From NCBI RefSeq assembly GCF_019443085.1, contig NZ_JAHZIL010000003.1:248001-312000 (forward strand): a stretch of 64,000 bases of DNA. The letters are read 5' to 3'. A program made the translations under genes and the position numbers. The number at the start of each line of letters is the position of its first letter. The stretch's first letter is position 1. This document shows positions 44,447 to 54,164 of this stretch, piece after piece. The notes beneath the pieces were generated by a model. That model saw only the letters and a program-made list of their open reading frames with translations. It was not told the DNA's origin and searched no databases. Source of the stretch: Marinobacter sp. F4218. GTDB lineage: Bacteria > Pseudomonadota > Gammaproteobacteria > Pseudomonadales > Oleiphilaceae.

Positions 44447-45197
44447 ACGACAGGGAACCGAAGAAGAGCTCCCGGGACTGACCATAGGCATCAGCGGCCC
44501 GGCAAGAAAGGGTACAGCACACCGCCTCATCAGCCTGGGCATCAGGATGCATGGCGCCCGAACCCATTATATTCGCCCCGGGTCCCAGACCGACGTCTCG
44601 TTGCTCGACGGCCTTGTGCTGTCCGGGGGAACCCACGTCCATCCGGAGCGCTATAACCAGGAACCGCAGGTCACGGCGAACTATGACCGCAAGCGGGATG
44701 CCACTGACCAGCGACTCCTTGAGGAAGCGGAACGGATTGGAATTCCTGTGCTCGGAATCTGCCGCGGGGCCCAGTTCATCAATGTGTTCCATGGCGGATC
44801 CCTGTGCCAGAATGTGACGCCATTTCGCGTCCATACCCGCCATCGCCCGCTGTTGTTACCCATGCAAACGGTCAGAGTGGTGAAGACGAGCCGGCTTGGA
44901 CAGATCATGCAGTCGTCCATGATTGGTGCCAATCGGATCCATAGCCAGGCAATCAAACGGCTGGGACGGAACCTCAAGGTGGTTGCCGTCGATAATGACC
45001 TGTTTGTTCAGGCGATCGAGAATACCCACGACCAATGGTTGATGGGTGTGCAGTGGCATCCGGAATATCTGCTATACCATGGAGGACATCGACGTATTTT
45101 TGGGCAACTCGTCCAGGCAGCGCTGGACTTCAAACTGGGCCGCCTGGAGCCGGATTCCGGAAGGCCCTACCCCAACTCGGATTCAATGGAGGAATGA
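44439..45197 (+). CDS. Class I glutamine amidotransferase-like hydrolase (peptidase C26, PuuD-like)
   Basis: The 252-residue protein has nucleophile C108 in LGICRGAQFINV and H207/E209 in QWHPEYLL, completing the triad. GLVLSGGTHVHPERY resembles gamma-glutamyl-GABA hydrolases. Such enzymes either cleave gamma-glutamyl amides or release ammonia from glutamine for a partner ligase. The 8-base overlap with the amidoligase upstream argues for a common pathway. The SIMPL gene follows after 3 bases. Confidence 0.88.
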   Translation: MSERQGTEEELPGLTIGISGPARKGTAHRLISLGIRMHGARTHYIRPGSQTDVSLLDGLVLSGGTHVHPERYNQEPQVTANYDRKRDATDQRLLEEAERIGIPVLGICRGAQFINVFHGGSLCQNVTPFRVHTRHRPLLLPMQTVRVVKTSRLGQIMQSSMIGANRIHSQAIKRLGRNLKVVAVDNDLFVQAIENTHDQWLMGVQWHPEYLLYHGGHRRIFGQLVQAALDFKLGRLEPDSGRPYPNSDSMEE

Positions 45198-45200
45198 CCC

Positions 45201-45884
45201 ATGAACAGATGGAAGCGCGTATCGGGCCTTGGCTTATCACTGCTGCTGGTTCCGACGTTGTCGATCGCTGGCGAAGTAACCCTGAGTGGCGAAGGGAGTG
45301 TACGCTATCAGCCAGACAGCGCCAGGCTGCAGTTCACCGCCAGTGCCGAGCATGAAATGCCGCAGCAGGCAACGGAGCAGGTAGCGGCGATGATGAGCGA
45401 GTGGCGCGAAGCAATCAGCCAGTATCAGGACCGGCTCCAGGACTACACGGATGCTACCGTGAACCTTTACAACCGAACCCTGCCCGGAAGCGAACGCGGG
45501 GAAGAGCCGCAGAAACGGGCGGTGGCTTCACAAACGGTGACGTTTCACATTGATGACCTTTCCCTGCTGAATCCGCTGCTTGAACAGGCCCAGTCCATCG
45601 GACTGAACTACAACCTCGGCCCAAGTCAGTTCTTTCACTCTGATGAAGCAGGACTGGAGCAGGAGGCGCTGTCCAAGGCTATTGCGAATGCCCAGTCTCG
45701 CTGCGAGTTTGTGGCCCAGCAACTCCAGCAATCCTGTGGTGATGTCGTGACCATCAGCATCAATGGCGACTTCCGGCCAGTTCCGATGATGATGGCGGAG
45801 GCAAAGGGATCTGCGGATACGGTGTCCAGCGTTGGGGTGCGGGAGGTTCACGCGACCGTTAATGCGACCTTTGAACTGGATTGA
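45201..45884 (+). CDS. SIMPL-domain periplasmic protein (DUF541)
   Basis: The 227-residue protein has a signal peptide (about residues 1-24, LSLLLVPTLSIAGE) and the SIMPL-domain features VTLSGEGSVRYQPDSARLQF, YNRTLPGS and a C-terminal EVHATVNATFEL. It has two cysteines in the second half (CEFVAQQLQQSC). SIMPL proteins are exported and poorly understood. GGAGGA precedes the ATG and lies in the end of the upstream gene, so translation is coupled. It is convergent with tamB, two bases apart. Confidence 0.85.
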   Translation: MNRWKRVSGLGLSLLLVPTLSIAGEVTLSGEGSVRYQPDSARLQFTASAEHEMPQQATEQVAAMMSEWREAISQYQDRLQDYTDATVNLYNRTLPGSERGEEPQKRAVASQTVTFHIDDLSLLNPLLEQAQSIGLNYNLGPSQFFHSDEAGLEQEALSKAIANAQSRCEFVAQQLQQSCGDVVTISINGDFRPVPMMMAEAKGSADTVSSVGVREVHATVNATFELD

Positions 45885-45886
45885 AG

Positions 45887-48800
45887 TCAGAAATCCCGGG
45901 TGTAGAAGATGTCCAGCGACGCGGCCAGTCCACTGGCCGCTTCCAGATAGAAATACCGCCCCAGATCATAACGCAGCGCCACCGTCGTGATGGGCTCGAA
46001 GATACCAACGCCGTAACGCACACTGAGTTCGTCCGTCAGGTAACCACTGGCCACGACGGACGTCTGCTCTCCGCTGCCCTCCGACTCCAGCATGAACTGC
46101 TGAATGCCGAACTCCTCACCCAGCTTTCCAGTAAACTTGTTGGCCTGGGTCAATCCCAGCGATAATGCAGCCCCGCTCATTTGCCCCTCATCACCACGGC
46201 CCTGGGGCGGTCTTCCGAGAATCAAATAGGACAGAGCATCGGTCTGCGGCATGTCAGGGTTGGAAAACACTTCCGTGGACGGCGATTGCACAGGCCCACT
46301 CAAACGAATACCGGCCACTACAGTATCCACGGTCCGAATGGCCTCGATATCCAGATAGGGCTGCGTCAGGTTGCCCACGAATAAGATCCTTGCTGTTCGC
46401 AACTCCAGCTCTTGACCAAACTTTTCGTATCGGCCATTCACCAGTTGCAGAGTGCCGCGAGTATCCAGGTCATTACCGATGCGAAGTGTACCTTCCAGAT
46501 CCCCGGTAACACCGAAGGCTGCAAAGGTCACCTGATCCTCGCCAACGATAACGGTTACATCCATATTCAGGGTGCGGATCGCGGGTTTTTCCTGCTCAAC
46601 CCCGACAATCACCTCATCTTCGGACACAGAAACCGCCTGCGCCGGGAGGCCCTTGATTTCGATTTCGCCCCGCGGCACCGCAAGCTGTCCGGTAACACTC
46701 AGTTCGCCCTCCCGGAACGCAATGGCAAGGTCCGGCGCCAGCTCCACCCGGGCGTAGGGCTCAAGACTGAACGGGACGCGCTCACCCCTGATTTTCAACT
46801 GGCCCGCCGGGGCGTTCTCCCAGTTCAACCTGCCACTCAGAGTGGTTTGGCTACGGGCATTGCTATTGATCCTGCCGCTAATCTTTGCGGAGTAGCCGTT
46901 GAGCCCCAGACTGACAACAATTTCTTCCAGCGGAATTGGCAGTTTCGGGTCAACCACTCGTCCGTTCGTCAGCGCCAGCTCGCCGTTAACGGCGGGTTTC
47001 ATGAGCGGTCCGGACAGCGTTCCCTGCCCATTGATCTCACCTGAAACCTCCTGAAGGCCTGCAAAAATGCCGGCCAGGGCAATATCGAGATTATCCAGCC
47101 GGAACTGCCCTTCCAACTGGCGTTCGGGCGAACGCGGATCAACGGCTACATCGACGGAAAACTCACCCAAATCCGGGCCTGCAAGCTGCAGATCGAGCTC
47201 GGCGACCTCCGGTTTCAGGTTCAACTGTGTGACGAAACGGTCGTAAGCGAGCGACTCCCAGTCCTCATCCACCAGGACCTGAAAGCTTCCGCTACCGGCA
47301 TCGACCCGTATCTGCCCGCTTGGTCCGTTGTCCGTCATGGTTACATCAATCTCGCCATTGAGGTTCCCTCGCCAGCGAAGCGTCTCCGGCATCAACGGGT
47401 CCAGCGCCGTTGTCGGGAAGCTGTCAATTCGGTACGCAAGGCTTGGGGTCGGCAGCAAAGTCTGGTCCTCGGCACAGACGGTACTCTGCCGCCAGCGCCA
47501 GCAGTGGGCACCAAACGTGAGTTCACCATCCGCCCGATAGGCCAGTGAAGCTGGCGACTCCAGTTCCCAGCTCTGATTCTGCTCCGGCACTTCAATTAGC
47601 CCTTGTGCGAGAGAGCCCGTCCATTCGCTCCAGGACGACGGGGCAAAAGCTCCGGCAAACAACAGACGCACGTCGGCTTCGGCATGCCGGGCCGAAACCT
47701 CGAGCCGGTGGTCCTCCCTGGTCCCGGACGCGTTGAGAGTCAGAGCCTCCAACTGCTGGCCCGCCACATCAACGTCTTTTGCCCCGATACGACTCTTCAG
47801 GTTGAACCCCGGCTCCATAACCGCGTCCACATCGAGGCTGGCAACCGCCAGACTATCCTGCCAGCCCAGCTCCCTGGCACCGAGAGTGAGCTCTCCCGAG
47901 GGTCTTTCCGGGGTTCCGCCTAACGTCAATTCGGCGTCCACCTGCCCTGTCAGATCCGCCAACAATTGGCCTGGCGCTGGCAACTGCAGGCGAAGCTCTC
48001 CCGCGAGCTCCTCACCCCAGGTTCCTGATCCTTCGAGGCGGTTCTCCCCGACCGTCATCTCGAGTCCGGATACTTCCCAGTTGCCGGTTGACGTGTCGAG
48101 GGACCCTCGTGCCTTCGCAGGTTGGGACTGCCACTGCCCGCCCAGATCCCAACGAGCCTGAAGGGCGGGAATCTGATCGTCACGCAGTGTGCCGGAGGTT
48201 TCAATGGCGCCACTGAGACTGGCTTCAAGCGACGGCACCCAATAGCCCGGATTGAATCCGTCGAGTTGCAGGGCGGCTTGCCAGGACAGGGGCCCGGAAA
48301 AATTCACCGCCCCGTTGCCGGACAGGGACCCAGCGCCGGTCACCACCTTCAGGTCTGTCAGTCTGGTCTCGCTGGCATCGCCGTCCACCACCGAGGACAG
48401 CGTCGCCTCTCCCTGGGGCCCCTCAACATCCGCCTTCAGGTTCGCGTGATAACGGTTATCCGACCAGGTTACCGAACCGTCGAGTCGATTCAGTTGAACC
48501 CCAGGCTCGGCCATATCAGGGAGCAGCGAGTACCAGGGGAAGCGATCGAGGGACAGCTGCGCGTTCGCTTCCAGCCCTCCCTGCCAGGAAACCTCGCCGG
48601 CAACCCGGGCCTTTCCCGGCGTACCGGAGCCCGATGAAGACAGGATCAGTTCCAGGTCATTTGCCGCCCCCGTATCCACCAGGCCATCCAGGGCCAGATC
48701 AATAGGCCCTTCGGTACCTGGCAAAGTCGCCTGGGCACGGGTCCGGAACCCCGACTCGAGACTTCCATCGGCCTCGACAAACCAGTTCTGAAGTTCCAGC

Positions 48801-49645
48801 GTCTCCGGCAGGGTTTCAAGCGCCAGGAATTGCTCCGAGGTGACCCGGAGTCTTGCCGGCAAGGCCCGGTCCAGTGGCGACACCTGACCATTCAGGCGTG
48901 CCTCGAGATATCCCCGGCTGTGTCCCGACAGCCGGAGATCCCGGACACTGCCGGACAAATTCACGTCAAAGGACCAGCGCTCGCCGGACGGGGGGGGCAA
49001 TGAGGCTTCGACATTCAGAACCACCGGCCAGTCCCGTCGGGTCTCCACCCGGCCGGATATGGCCACCGAATAGTCGTCCAGTTGGTACGTAGCCCGCTCA
49101 ATTTGCCAATCCGCCCCCGAACCACCGGCTGACAGTTCGACCCGATCCCAGATCCGGGTCTCATTGAAGCTGAACGCCCCGAGGTCAACCTCGCCGATAC
49201 GGAGTCCTACTGGCAAGTCCACATCCGGCAAATCGATTGCCCGCGCACCTCCATCCTCACTGGAAGCCGGCTGAACACTCACCTCAATTTTCCTGGCTTT
49301 CAGGACATCGAGACAGACCTGCTTACTGAGCAAACACGATGGCGACCAATCGATCACCGCCGCCTCGACCGATACATCGACACCGTAGCCCTGCCAGTCG
49401 ACTGTCGCAGCCTGCCATTTGCCCATCAGCGATCCCCGGCCTTCGCTCACGTCCAGGCCCGGAATCTGGTCAACAACCCAGGCTGTGCCCGTCTCCGATC
49501 TCAGGGCCAGCAGGATCACGACGACAAGAACCAGCGGCAACAGAATCAGGATGCCAAGCACGAGCAACAACCAGAACCAGGCGGGTCGGCGCCTGGAAAC
49601 CTGTGCCCCCTGCTGCTCCTGGTCGTGGTCGGTCTGATTGGTCAC
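45887..49645 (-). CDS. tamB: Translocation and assembly module protein TamB
   Basis: The 1252-residue protein has one N-terminal membrane anchor (about residues 22-45), very long repetitive beta strands and a C-terminal DUF490 domain (YLILGRPPQG, LSVRYGVGIFEPITTVALRYDLGRYFYLE-like end). TamB spans the periplasm and carries phospholipids or assists outer membrane protein insertion with TamA. The start is a GTG overlapping the tamA stop by four bases. Residues are as expected for the family. Confidence 0.95.
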   Translation of the reverse strand: MTNQTDHDQEQQGAQVSRRRPAWFWLLLVLGILILLPLVLVVVILLALRSETGTAWVVDQIPGLDVSEGRGSLMGKWQAATVDWQGYGVDVSVEAAVIDWSPSCLLSKQVCLDVLKARKIEVSVQPASSEDGGARAIDLPDVDLPVGLRIGEVDLGAFSFNETRIWDRVELSAGGSGADWQIERATYQLDDYSVAISGRVETRRDWPVVLNVEASLPPPSGERWSFDVNLSGSVRDLRLSGHSRGYLEARLNGQVSPLDRALPARLRVTSEQFLALETLPETLELQNWFVEADGSLESGFRTRAQATLPGTEGPIDLALDGLVDTGAANDLELILSSSGSGTPGKARVAGEVSWQGGLEANAQLSLDRFPWYSLLPDMAEPGVQLNRLDGSVTWSDNRYHANLKADVEGPQGEATLSSVVDGDASETRLTDLKVVTGAGSLSGNGAVNFSGPLSWQAALQLDGFNPGYWVPSLEASLSGAIETSGTLRDDQIPALQARWDLGGQWQSQPAKARGSLDTSTGNWEVSGLEMTVGENRLEGSGTWGEELAGELRLQLPAPGQLLADLTGQVDAELTLGGTPERPSGELTLGARELGWQDSLAVASLDVDAVMEPGFNLKSRIGAKDVDVAGQQLEALTLNASGTREDHRLEVSARHAEADVRLLFAGAFAPSSWSEWTGSLAQGLIEVPEQNQSWELESPASLAYRADGELTFGAHCWRWRQSTVCAEDQTLLPTPSLAYRIDSFPTTALDPLMPETLRWRGNLNGEIDVTMTDNGPSGQIRVDAGSGSFQVLVDEDWESLAYDRFVTQLNLKPEVAELDLQLAGPDLGEFSVDVAVDPRSPERQLEGQFRLDNLDIALAGIFAGLQEVSGEINGQGTLSGPLMKPAVNGELALTNGRVVDPKLPIPLEEIVVSLGLNGYSAKISGRINSNARSQTTLSGRLNWENAPAGQLKIRGERVPFSLEPYARVELAPDLAIAFREGELSVTGQLAVPRGEIEIKGLPAQAVSVSEDEVIVGVEQEKPAIRTLNMDVTVIVGEDQVTFAAFGVTGDLEGTLRIGNDLDTRGTLQLVNGRYEKFGQELELRTARILFVGNLTQPYLDIEAIRTVDTVVAGIRLSGPVQSPSTEVFSNPDMPQTDALSYLILGRPPQGRGDEGQMSGAALSLGLTQANKFTGKLGEEFGIQQFMLESEGSGEQTSVVASGYLTDELSVRYGVGIFEPITTVALRYDLGRYFYLEAASGLAASLDIFYTRDF

Positions 49646-51396
49646 AATTCAGGCCCCATGGAAAAGTGAATGCGCCACCCGCCCCCAAACTCACGGTCGA
49701 GGCCCTTGGCAACATCCAGGCGCAAGGGCCCGACCGGGCTGATCCAGCGAAGACCGATGCCCGCGCCGGTAGCGAGTGGGTCAAACGGATCATTGATCGC
49801 ATTACCATGATCCACGAACATCGCCACTCTCCAGCGGTCGGCGAACTGGTACTGATACTCGCCACTGCCCACCAGCAGGAACCGTCCGCCAACCGGGACC
49901 CCGTTGTCGTTTTCCGGAGACAGGGTTTCATAGCCGTAGCCCCGGACGCTCTGATCACCACCGGCGAAGAAACGGAGAGACGGCGGCACATCTTCAAAGC
50001 TGTTGGTGGCGACAGCACCCATCTGTACCCGACCCAGAAAACGGTGATTATCAAACAGGGTATACAATCCTTTGGCGAGCGCATTAACGTGCACGATATC
50101 CACCGTCGACAACACCGCCCGGTGCGCTCCGGTGACGTCGAACTGCAACCGGTACCCCTTCGACGGATCCAGGGCCGAATCCGCATAGAGCTTGGAATAG
50201 CCTGCCCCCGGCAGGAGCAGGCTACTGGTGCCGGTTTCGTCATCACCGATATTGTAGCGCTCCCCCTCCCAACGCAGGGAAAGTACCTGAAGCCAGCCGC
50301 TATCCAGCTCGTGCTGCCACTGCTGGCCGAACGTCAGCAACTCAGACTCGACATTCTCGATGTCTTCGCGCTGGTAGCCTGCGGTCAGACGAATCAGATC
50401 CGTCATCGGGGGATCGAGCGGCAGTTCGTACCAGGCACTGACATTCTGGCGAGGACCGGACAGCTCGGTCTCTGCCCCACGACGGTGCCCCATGGGATTG
50501 ATCCAGTGTTCACGCCAGTTGCCTCGCAACCGGGGACCGACATCGGTGGAAAAGCCCACGCCGGCCGAAACCGAACGAGAGTCCCGCCGGGTCAGGGCAA
50601 CACTGACGGGGATAACACCATCAACTGCCCGGGACGGCACAGCATCTATGTCGATCCCGGAGAAATAACCACTGCTGGCCAGATCCCGGTTCAACTTGGC
50701 GATTTCATCAGCATGATAGGGAGTACCGGGCTCAAAGGTGACAAAGTCCTCAAGCAGACCGGTTTCAAACCAGTGACCCTCTTCAAAAGAGACTTCGCCA
50801 AGGCGATAGCGTTCCCCACTCTCGAAGATCAGGGTGATCTCGGCGATCCTGGTCTCGGGGTTCACCCTGAGGCTTTTCTCGGCAAAGGTTCCGTCAAAAT
50901 AGCCGCGCTGGCGGGCCCGGGTCTGAATCGTGTCCCGAAGGCTCGAATATTCTCCGTGATTCAGGACATCGCCCTCAGCCGGCCGTTTGGGCAGCTCAGC
51001 CGTGAATTCGGCATCGGAAGCGGCAGGTCCCCGGATTTCCACGGTCCGCGACACAACCTTGACCGGCTCTCCGGGTACAATTTCCAGAATGAGACGGGCG
51101 ATCTCCTCGGCATCACCCTGATCGACCCGCCAGTCTATCCGCGGGCTGTAGTAACCCAGGGCACGCAAAGCCTGGCCCGCCTGACTGACGGCCGTTGAGG
51201 CGTAACGACGCAGGTTGCTGGCGCTGCGCCCCTCCACTTCGCCGATAAAGGCCTCAGCGTTCTCCTTGAGCTTCGGATAATCCCCCTCGACCTTCACCTC
51301 GACCTGTTGGGCAAAAACCGCCAGCGGCGCCCAAAGGATCAATGATGCAAGGAGCCGGAGCCGGCCTGTTGTTACAGCGTGGTTTCTAGATAGCAT
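49642..51396 (-). CDS. tamA: Outer membrane protein TamA
   Basis: The 584-residue protein has a signal peptide (about 1-28), three POTRA domains (about 30-265) and a 16-strand Omp85 barrel. Its signature loop GAETELSGPRQNVSAWYELPL and the GGDQSVRGYGY motif near residue 465 are typical. It is the outer-membrane half of the TAM with TamB. It is divergent from the ion-channel-like gene, with 160 bases between. Confidence 0.95.
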   Translation of the reverse strand: MLSRNHAVTTGRLRLLASLILWAPLAVFAQQVEVKVEGDYPKLKENAEAFIGEVEGRSASNLRRYASTAVSQAGQALRALGYYSPRIDWRVDQGDAEEIARLILEIVPGEPVKVVSRTVEIRGPAASDAEFTAELPKRPAEGDVLNHGEYSSLRDTIQTRARQRGYFDGTFAEKSLRVNPETRIAEITLIFESGERYRLGEVSFEEGHWFETGLLEDFVTFEPGTPYHADEIAKLNRDLASSGYFSGIDIDAVPSRAVDGVIPVSVALTRRDSRSVSAGVGFSTDVGPRLRGNWREHWINPMGHRRGAETELSGPRQNVSAWYELPLDPPMTDLIRLTAGYQREDIENVESELLTFGQQWQHELDSGWLQVLSLRWEGERYNIGDDETGTSSLLLPGAGYSKLYADSALDPSKGYRLQFDVTGAHRAVLSTVDIVHVNALAKGLYTLFDNHRFLGRVQMGAVATNSFEDVPPSLRFFAGGDQSVRGYGYETLSPENDNGVPVGGRFLLVGSGEYQYQFADRWRVAMFVDHGNAINDPFDPLATGAGIGLRWISPVGPLRLDVAKGLDREFGGGWRIHFSMGPEL

Positions 51397-51509
51397 CCGG
51401 CTATTTCAGGGTTGAGAGTCATGAGCGAACCGTCCATTCCAGCGTGGGAGTTTAACTGCAGGCGGTCAAGTAAACCATGGCGTGTCGTCGTCAGTAACAA
51501 AATAAGCTA

Positions 51510-51541
51510 ATCTGTCAGGAGCTTATAACGTCCTGACAGAT
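51510..51541. repeat. Perfect 11-bp inverted repeat upstream of the ion-channel-like gene
   Basis: ATCTGTCAGGA and TCCTGACAGAT surround a ten-base A/T-rich centre GCTTATAACG. It ends 15 bases before the ATG at 51557. It could be an operator over a -10 (TATAAC) or an mRNA hairpin next to the ribosome site. Confidence 0.85.
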
Positions 51542-51556
51542 AACCGGAAGTCCTGA

Positions 51557-52564
51557 ATGCTCCACATCAATCGAGAGAAGCTAAAGTCCAGCCATCAGCT
51601 CATCTGGTTCATCATCGACTTCCTGATGCTTGGCCTGCTGATCATTAACCTGGCCTTCATCATCTGGGACTCCATTTACAACTTCGAGGCCGTCCAGGAT
51701 CTCATGCGGGAATACACCCCGGGCCTGCAGAGCCTGTACCACCCCCTTCACACCCACTTTATCTTTTACGACATGATTTTCGTCTCGATCTTTCTCGGCG
51801 AGTTTTTCCTGCGCTGGGGATACGCGGTCAAGGCCAAGATCTATGACCGCTGGTACTTTTATCCATTCATCCACTGGTACGACCTCGTTGGCTGTATCCC
51901 CGTGGGCAGCCTCCGCTTCCTGCGGGTGCTGCGGATCATCTCGATCATCTATCGCCTGCACCAGTACCAGATCATTGACGTTACCAGCACCAAGCTGTAT
52001 CGGTTTGTTAATTTCTACTATGAGGCCTTCATGGAGGAGCTGTCGGACCGCATCGTGCTGAAAGTGCTGAGCGGCGTCCAACAGGAAGTTCGTCGCGGCT
52101 CCCCGCTGTTCGACAGAATCCAGCAGGACATTCTCTACCCGCGCCGGGCCATGCTGTCCGACTGGATTTCAGACCGCATCGCCGAAGCCGCCCAGGAGGG
52201 TTACGTACCCAACCGGGGAGCCTTGCGCAGTTATCTTGAGGACCGGGTTGATAACGCCCTCAAACAGAACCTTGAGCTGTCCCGATTGAAGTACCTGCCG
52301 GTTGTCGGCCCCACCATTCAGGAAACCCTGGAAGAGGCGGTCGGCGATATCGTTGCCAACGTTATCCATCAAATACTCGAGGATCTGGCCTCAGCCTCCA
52401 ATCACGCCTTCATTGAAGACATCGTGAACGTGTTTCTGCCAAGCCCGGAACAGATGAAGGCGGATGAAACCGAGAACGAGGCGCTGATTAACCTCATCAT
52501 CGAGATCATTGACGCCGTCAAGCAACAGGTCCGCGTTAAGTACTGGCGAGAAAACCTGCCCTGA
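51557..52564 (+). CDS. Ion-transport-like (voltage-sensor-type) membrane protein
   Basis: The 335-residue protein has hydrophobic segments near residues 12-36 and 70-90. A later amphipathic helix (RFLRVLRIISIIYRLHQYQ) has regularly spaced Arg, like an S4 segment. No pore or selectivity filter follows. The remaining two thirds are helical and soluble. Databases usually name such proteins ion transporters by similarity. GGAAG lies before the ATG. It is the first of a pair with an amidase 47 bases downstream; the leader contains the 11-bp inverted repeat. Function unknown. Confidence 0.65.
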   Translation: MLHINREKLKSSHQLIWFIIDFLMLGLLIINLAFIIWDSIYNFEAVQDLMREYTPGLQSLYHPLHTHFIFYDMIFVSIFLGEFFLRWGYAVKAKIYDRWYFYPFIHWYDLVGCIPVGSLRFLRVLRIISIIYRLHQYQIIDVTSTKLYRFVNFYYEAFMEELSDRIVLKVLSGVQQEVRRGSPLFDRIQQDILYPRRAMLSDWISDRIAEAAQEGYVPNRGALRSYLEDRVDNALKQNLELSRLKYLPVVGPTIQETLEEAVGDIVANVIHQILEDLASASNHAFIEDIVNVFLPSPEQMKADETENEALINLIIEIIDAVKQQVRVKYWRENLP

Positions 52565-52611
52565 CATCAAACGCTTCAGGCCGTTGCTCAAAAACACCAA
52601 GGCGATACTTT

Positions 52612-54087
52612 ATGGATTCAATGCATTACCAGCCGGCATACGCATTACTAGCGGAATTGAAGGCAGGCAGGATCACCAGCGAAAGTCTTGTCCGATGTTT
52701 TCTGGAGAGAATCCGACAATACAACAGCAACATCAATGCCGCGGTGACGCTGGACGAAAGCAGAGCCCTTGAGCAGGCTCGGGCTGCTGATCGAAGCTTG
52801 GCGGCCGGCGAGGCCACTGGCTCTCTGCACGGTCTGCCCCTGACGCTCAAAGATACCTGGGAGGTGGCCGGCATGACCACCACGGCTGGTGCGCCGGCAC
52901 TGCACAAACACCTGCCGGATTATCATGCCGACGTCGCCCGGCGCCTGGAAGACGCTGGCGCCATCATTATTGGTAAGACCAATGTCCCGATCTATGCCAC
53001 CGACCTGCAGAGCTACAACAAGCTTTTTGGCGTAACCAACAATCCCTACAATCGCGACCATACCCCCGGTGGTTCCTCCGGTGGCGCTGCGGCAGCCCTG
53101 GCCAGTGGCATGACACCGCTGGAAGTGGGCAGCGACCTGGCCGGTTCCATTCGCACGCCGGGGCACTTCTGCGGTGTGTTCGGCCACAAACCGACCCGTG
53201 CGCTGGTCTCTATGAGAGGACATATCCCCGGGCCGCCGGGCACCCAGTCCCAACCCGATCTGGCGGAGGGTGGCCCCATGGCCCGCTCCAGCAGAGACTT
53301 GGAGCTGCTGCTCAAGGTGATTGCCGGCCCAAGTCCGGCGGAAGCCCGGAGCTGGTCTCTGAGCATGGAACCATCCAGCCTGGAGAACCTTGAACAAGCC
53401 CGGGTAGGACTCTGGCTGGACGATCCGCTCTGCCCGATCGAGGAAGAGCTCTCCCGGGGGTATCGACACCTGGCCAGCGAGCTGGAAGCGCAGGGTGCGC
53501 TGGTTGCTGAACCAAAGCATGGTCTGCTTAACCTCGAGCATATTCTGCCGGTTTACTTCAATCTTCTGGGCAGTTTGATAGGCAGCTCTATCAAACCTCA
53601 TCAACGCCGGCAAATGAAGTGGATTGCCCGCCTCGATACATGGCTGAAGTTTTTCGGCCCGGTGACGCCGTTTATCGGCGAATATGCGCGCGGTGTGAAT
53701 CAGGCGGCCCATCAGTGGGCGAGCTGGAACGAGCGGCGTGAGAAAATGCGGAGCGAGATTGAAACACTGTTCGAGGAGTTTGACGTTCTGCTCACACCGG
53801 TCACCCCTACCGCCGCAATAAAACACGATCACAGTCAGCCGGTATTCAAGCGCCGTATCATGGTCGCCGGCCAGCCCCGAGCCTACATGGACCAGTTCTG
53901 CTGGATTGCCCTGGCGACAGTGCTGGGCCTGCCCGCCACTTCCGTGCCGATCGGCCGGACGAAGGCAGGTTTACCGTTCAATATTCAGGTGATTGGCGCC
54001 CCGGGCAAGGATCTGACCACTATACGTTTCGGACAGTTACTTGAAGAGGCCGGCCTGGCAGGCTTTCGCCCGCCAAAGGGTTTTTGA
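52612..54087 (+). CDS. Amidase (amidase signature family)
   Basis: The 491-residue protein has the Ser-cisSer-Lys triad of the amidase signature family. K80 is in LTLKDTWEV, S155 in TPGGSSGGAAAALASG and S179 in GSDLAGSIRTP. It hydrolyses amide bonds; the substrate cannot be read from the sequence. It is not GatA, since the other gatCAB genes are absent and the C-terminal part differs. ATG 52612 is preferred to the internal ATG 52621. It follows the ion-channel-like gene and is convergent with algA. Confidence 0.88.
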   Translation: MDSMHYQPAYALLAELKAGRITSESLVRCFLERIRQYNSNINAAVTLDESRALEQARAADRSLAAGEATGSLHGLPLTLKDTWEVAGMTTTAGAPALHKHLPDYHADVARRLEDAGAIIIGKTNVPIYATDLQSYNKLFGVTNNPYNRDHTPGGSSGGAAAALASGMTPLEVGSDLAGSIRTPGHFCGVFGHKPTRALVSMRGHIPGPPGTQSQPDLAEGGPMARSSRDLELLLKVIAGPSPAEARSWSLSMEPSSLENLEQARVGLWLDDPLCPIEEELSRGYRHLASELEAQGALVAEPKHGLLNLEHILPVYFNLLGSLIGSSIKPHQRRQMKWIARLDTWLKFFGPVTPFIGEYARGVNQAAHQWASWNERREKMRSEIETLFEEFDVLLTPVTPTAAIKHDHSQPVFKRRIMVAGQPRAYMDQFCWIALATVLGLPATSVPIGRTKAGLPFNIQVIGAPGKDLTTIRFGQLLEEAGLAGFRPPKGF

Positions 54088-54092
54088 TTTCA

Positions 54093-54134
54093 GATAATGC
54101 AGAAGCCGGCGCATACACCGGCTTCTGCATTATC
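54093..54134. terminator. Bidirectional stem-loop between amidase and algA
   Basis: A perfect 17-pair stem, GATAATGCAGAAGCCGG against its complement, with an 8-base loop (54110-54117) sits 6 bases after the amidase stop and 31 before the algA stop. It lacks a U-tract in either direction, but its place between convergent genes suits a shared end. Confidence 0.75.
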
Positions 54135-54164
54135 TAAGAAAAGGCCAAGGGTAACGAATCGGCG

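Noticed and set aside
49339..51198. Long plus-strand open frame (619 codons) opposite tamA and tamB
   Set aside because: It is a GC-driven shadow of two well-recognised genes and its product has no family features.
51241..51250. GCCGATAAAG on the plus strand inside tamA
   Set aside because: No -35 at the right distance and no gene in that direction.
52648..53832. 394-codon minus-strand frame opposite the amidase
   Set aside because: The opposite strand carries a complete amidase signature; this frame has no recognisable domain.
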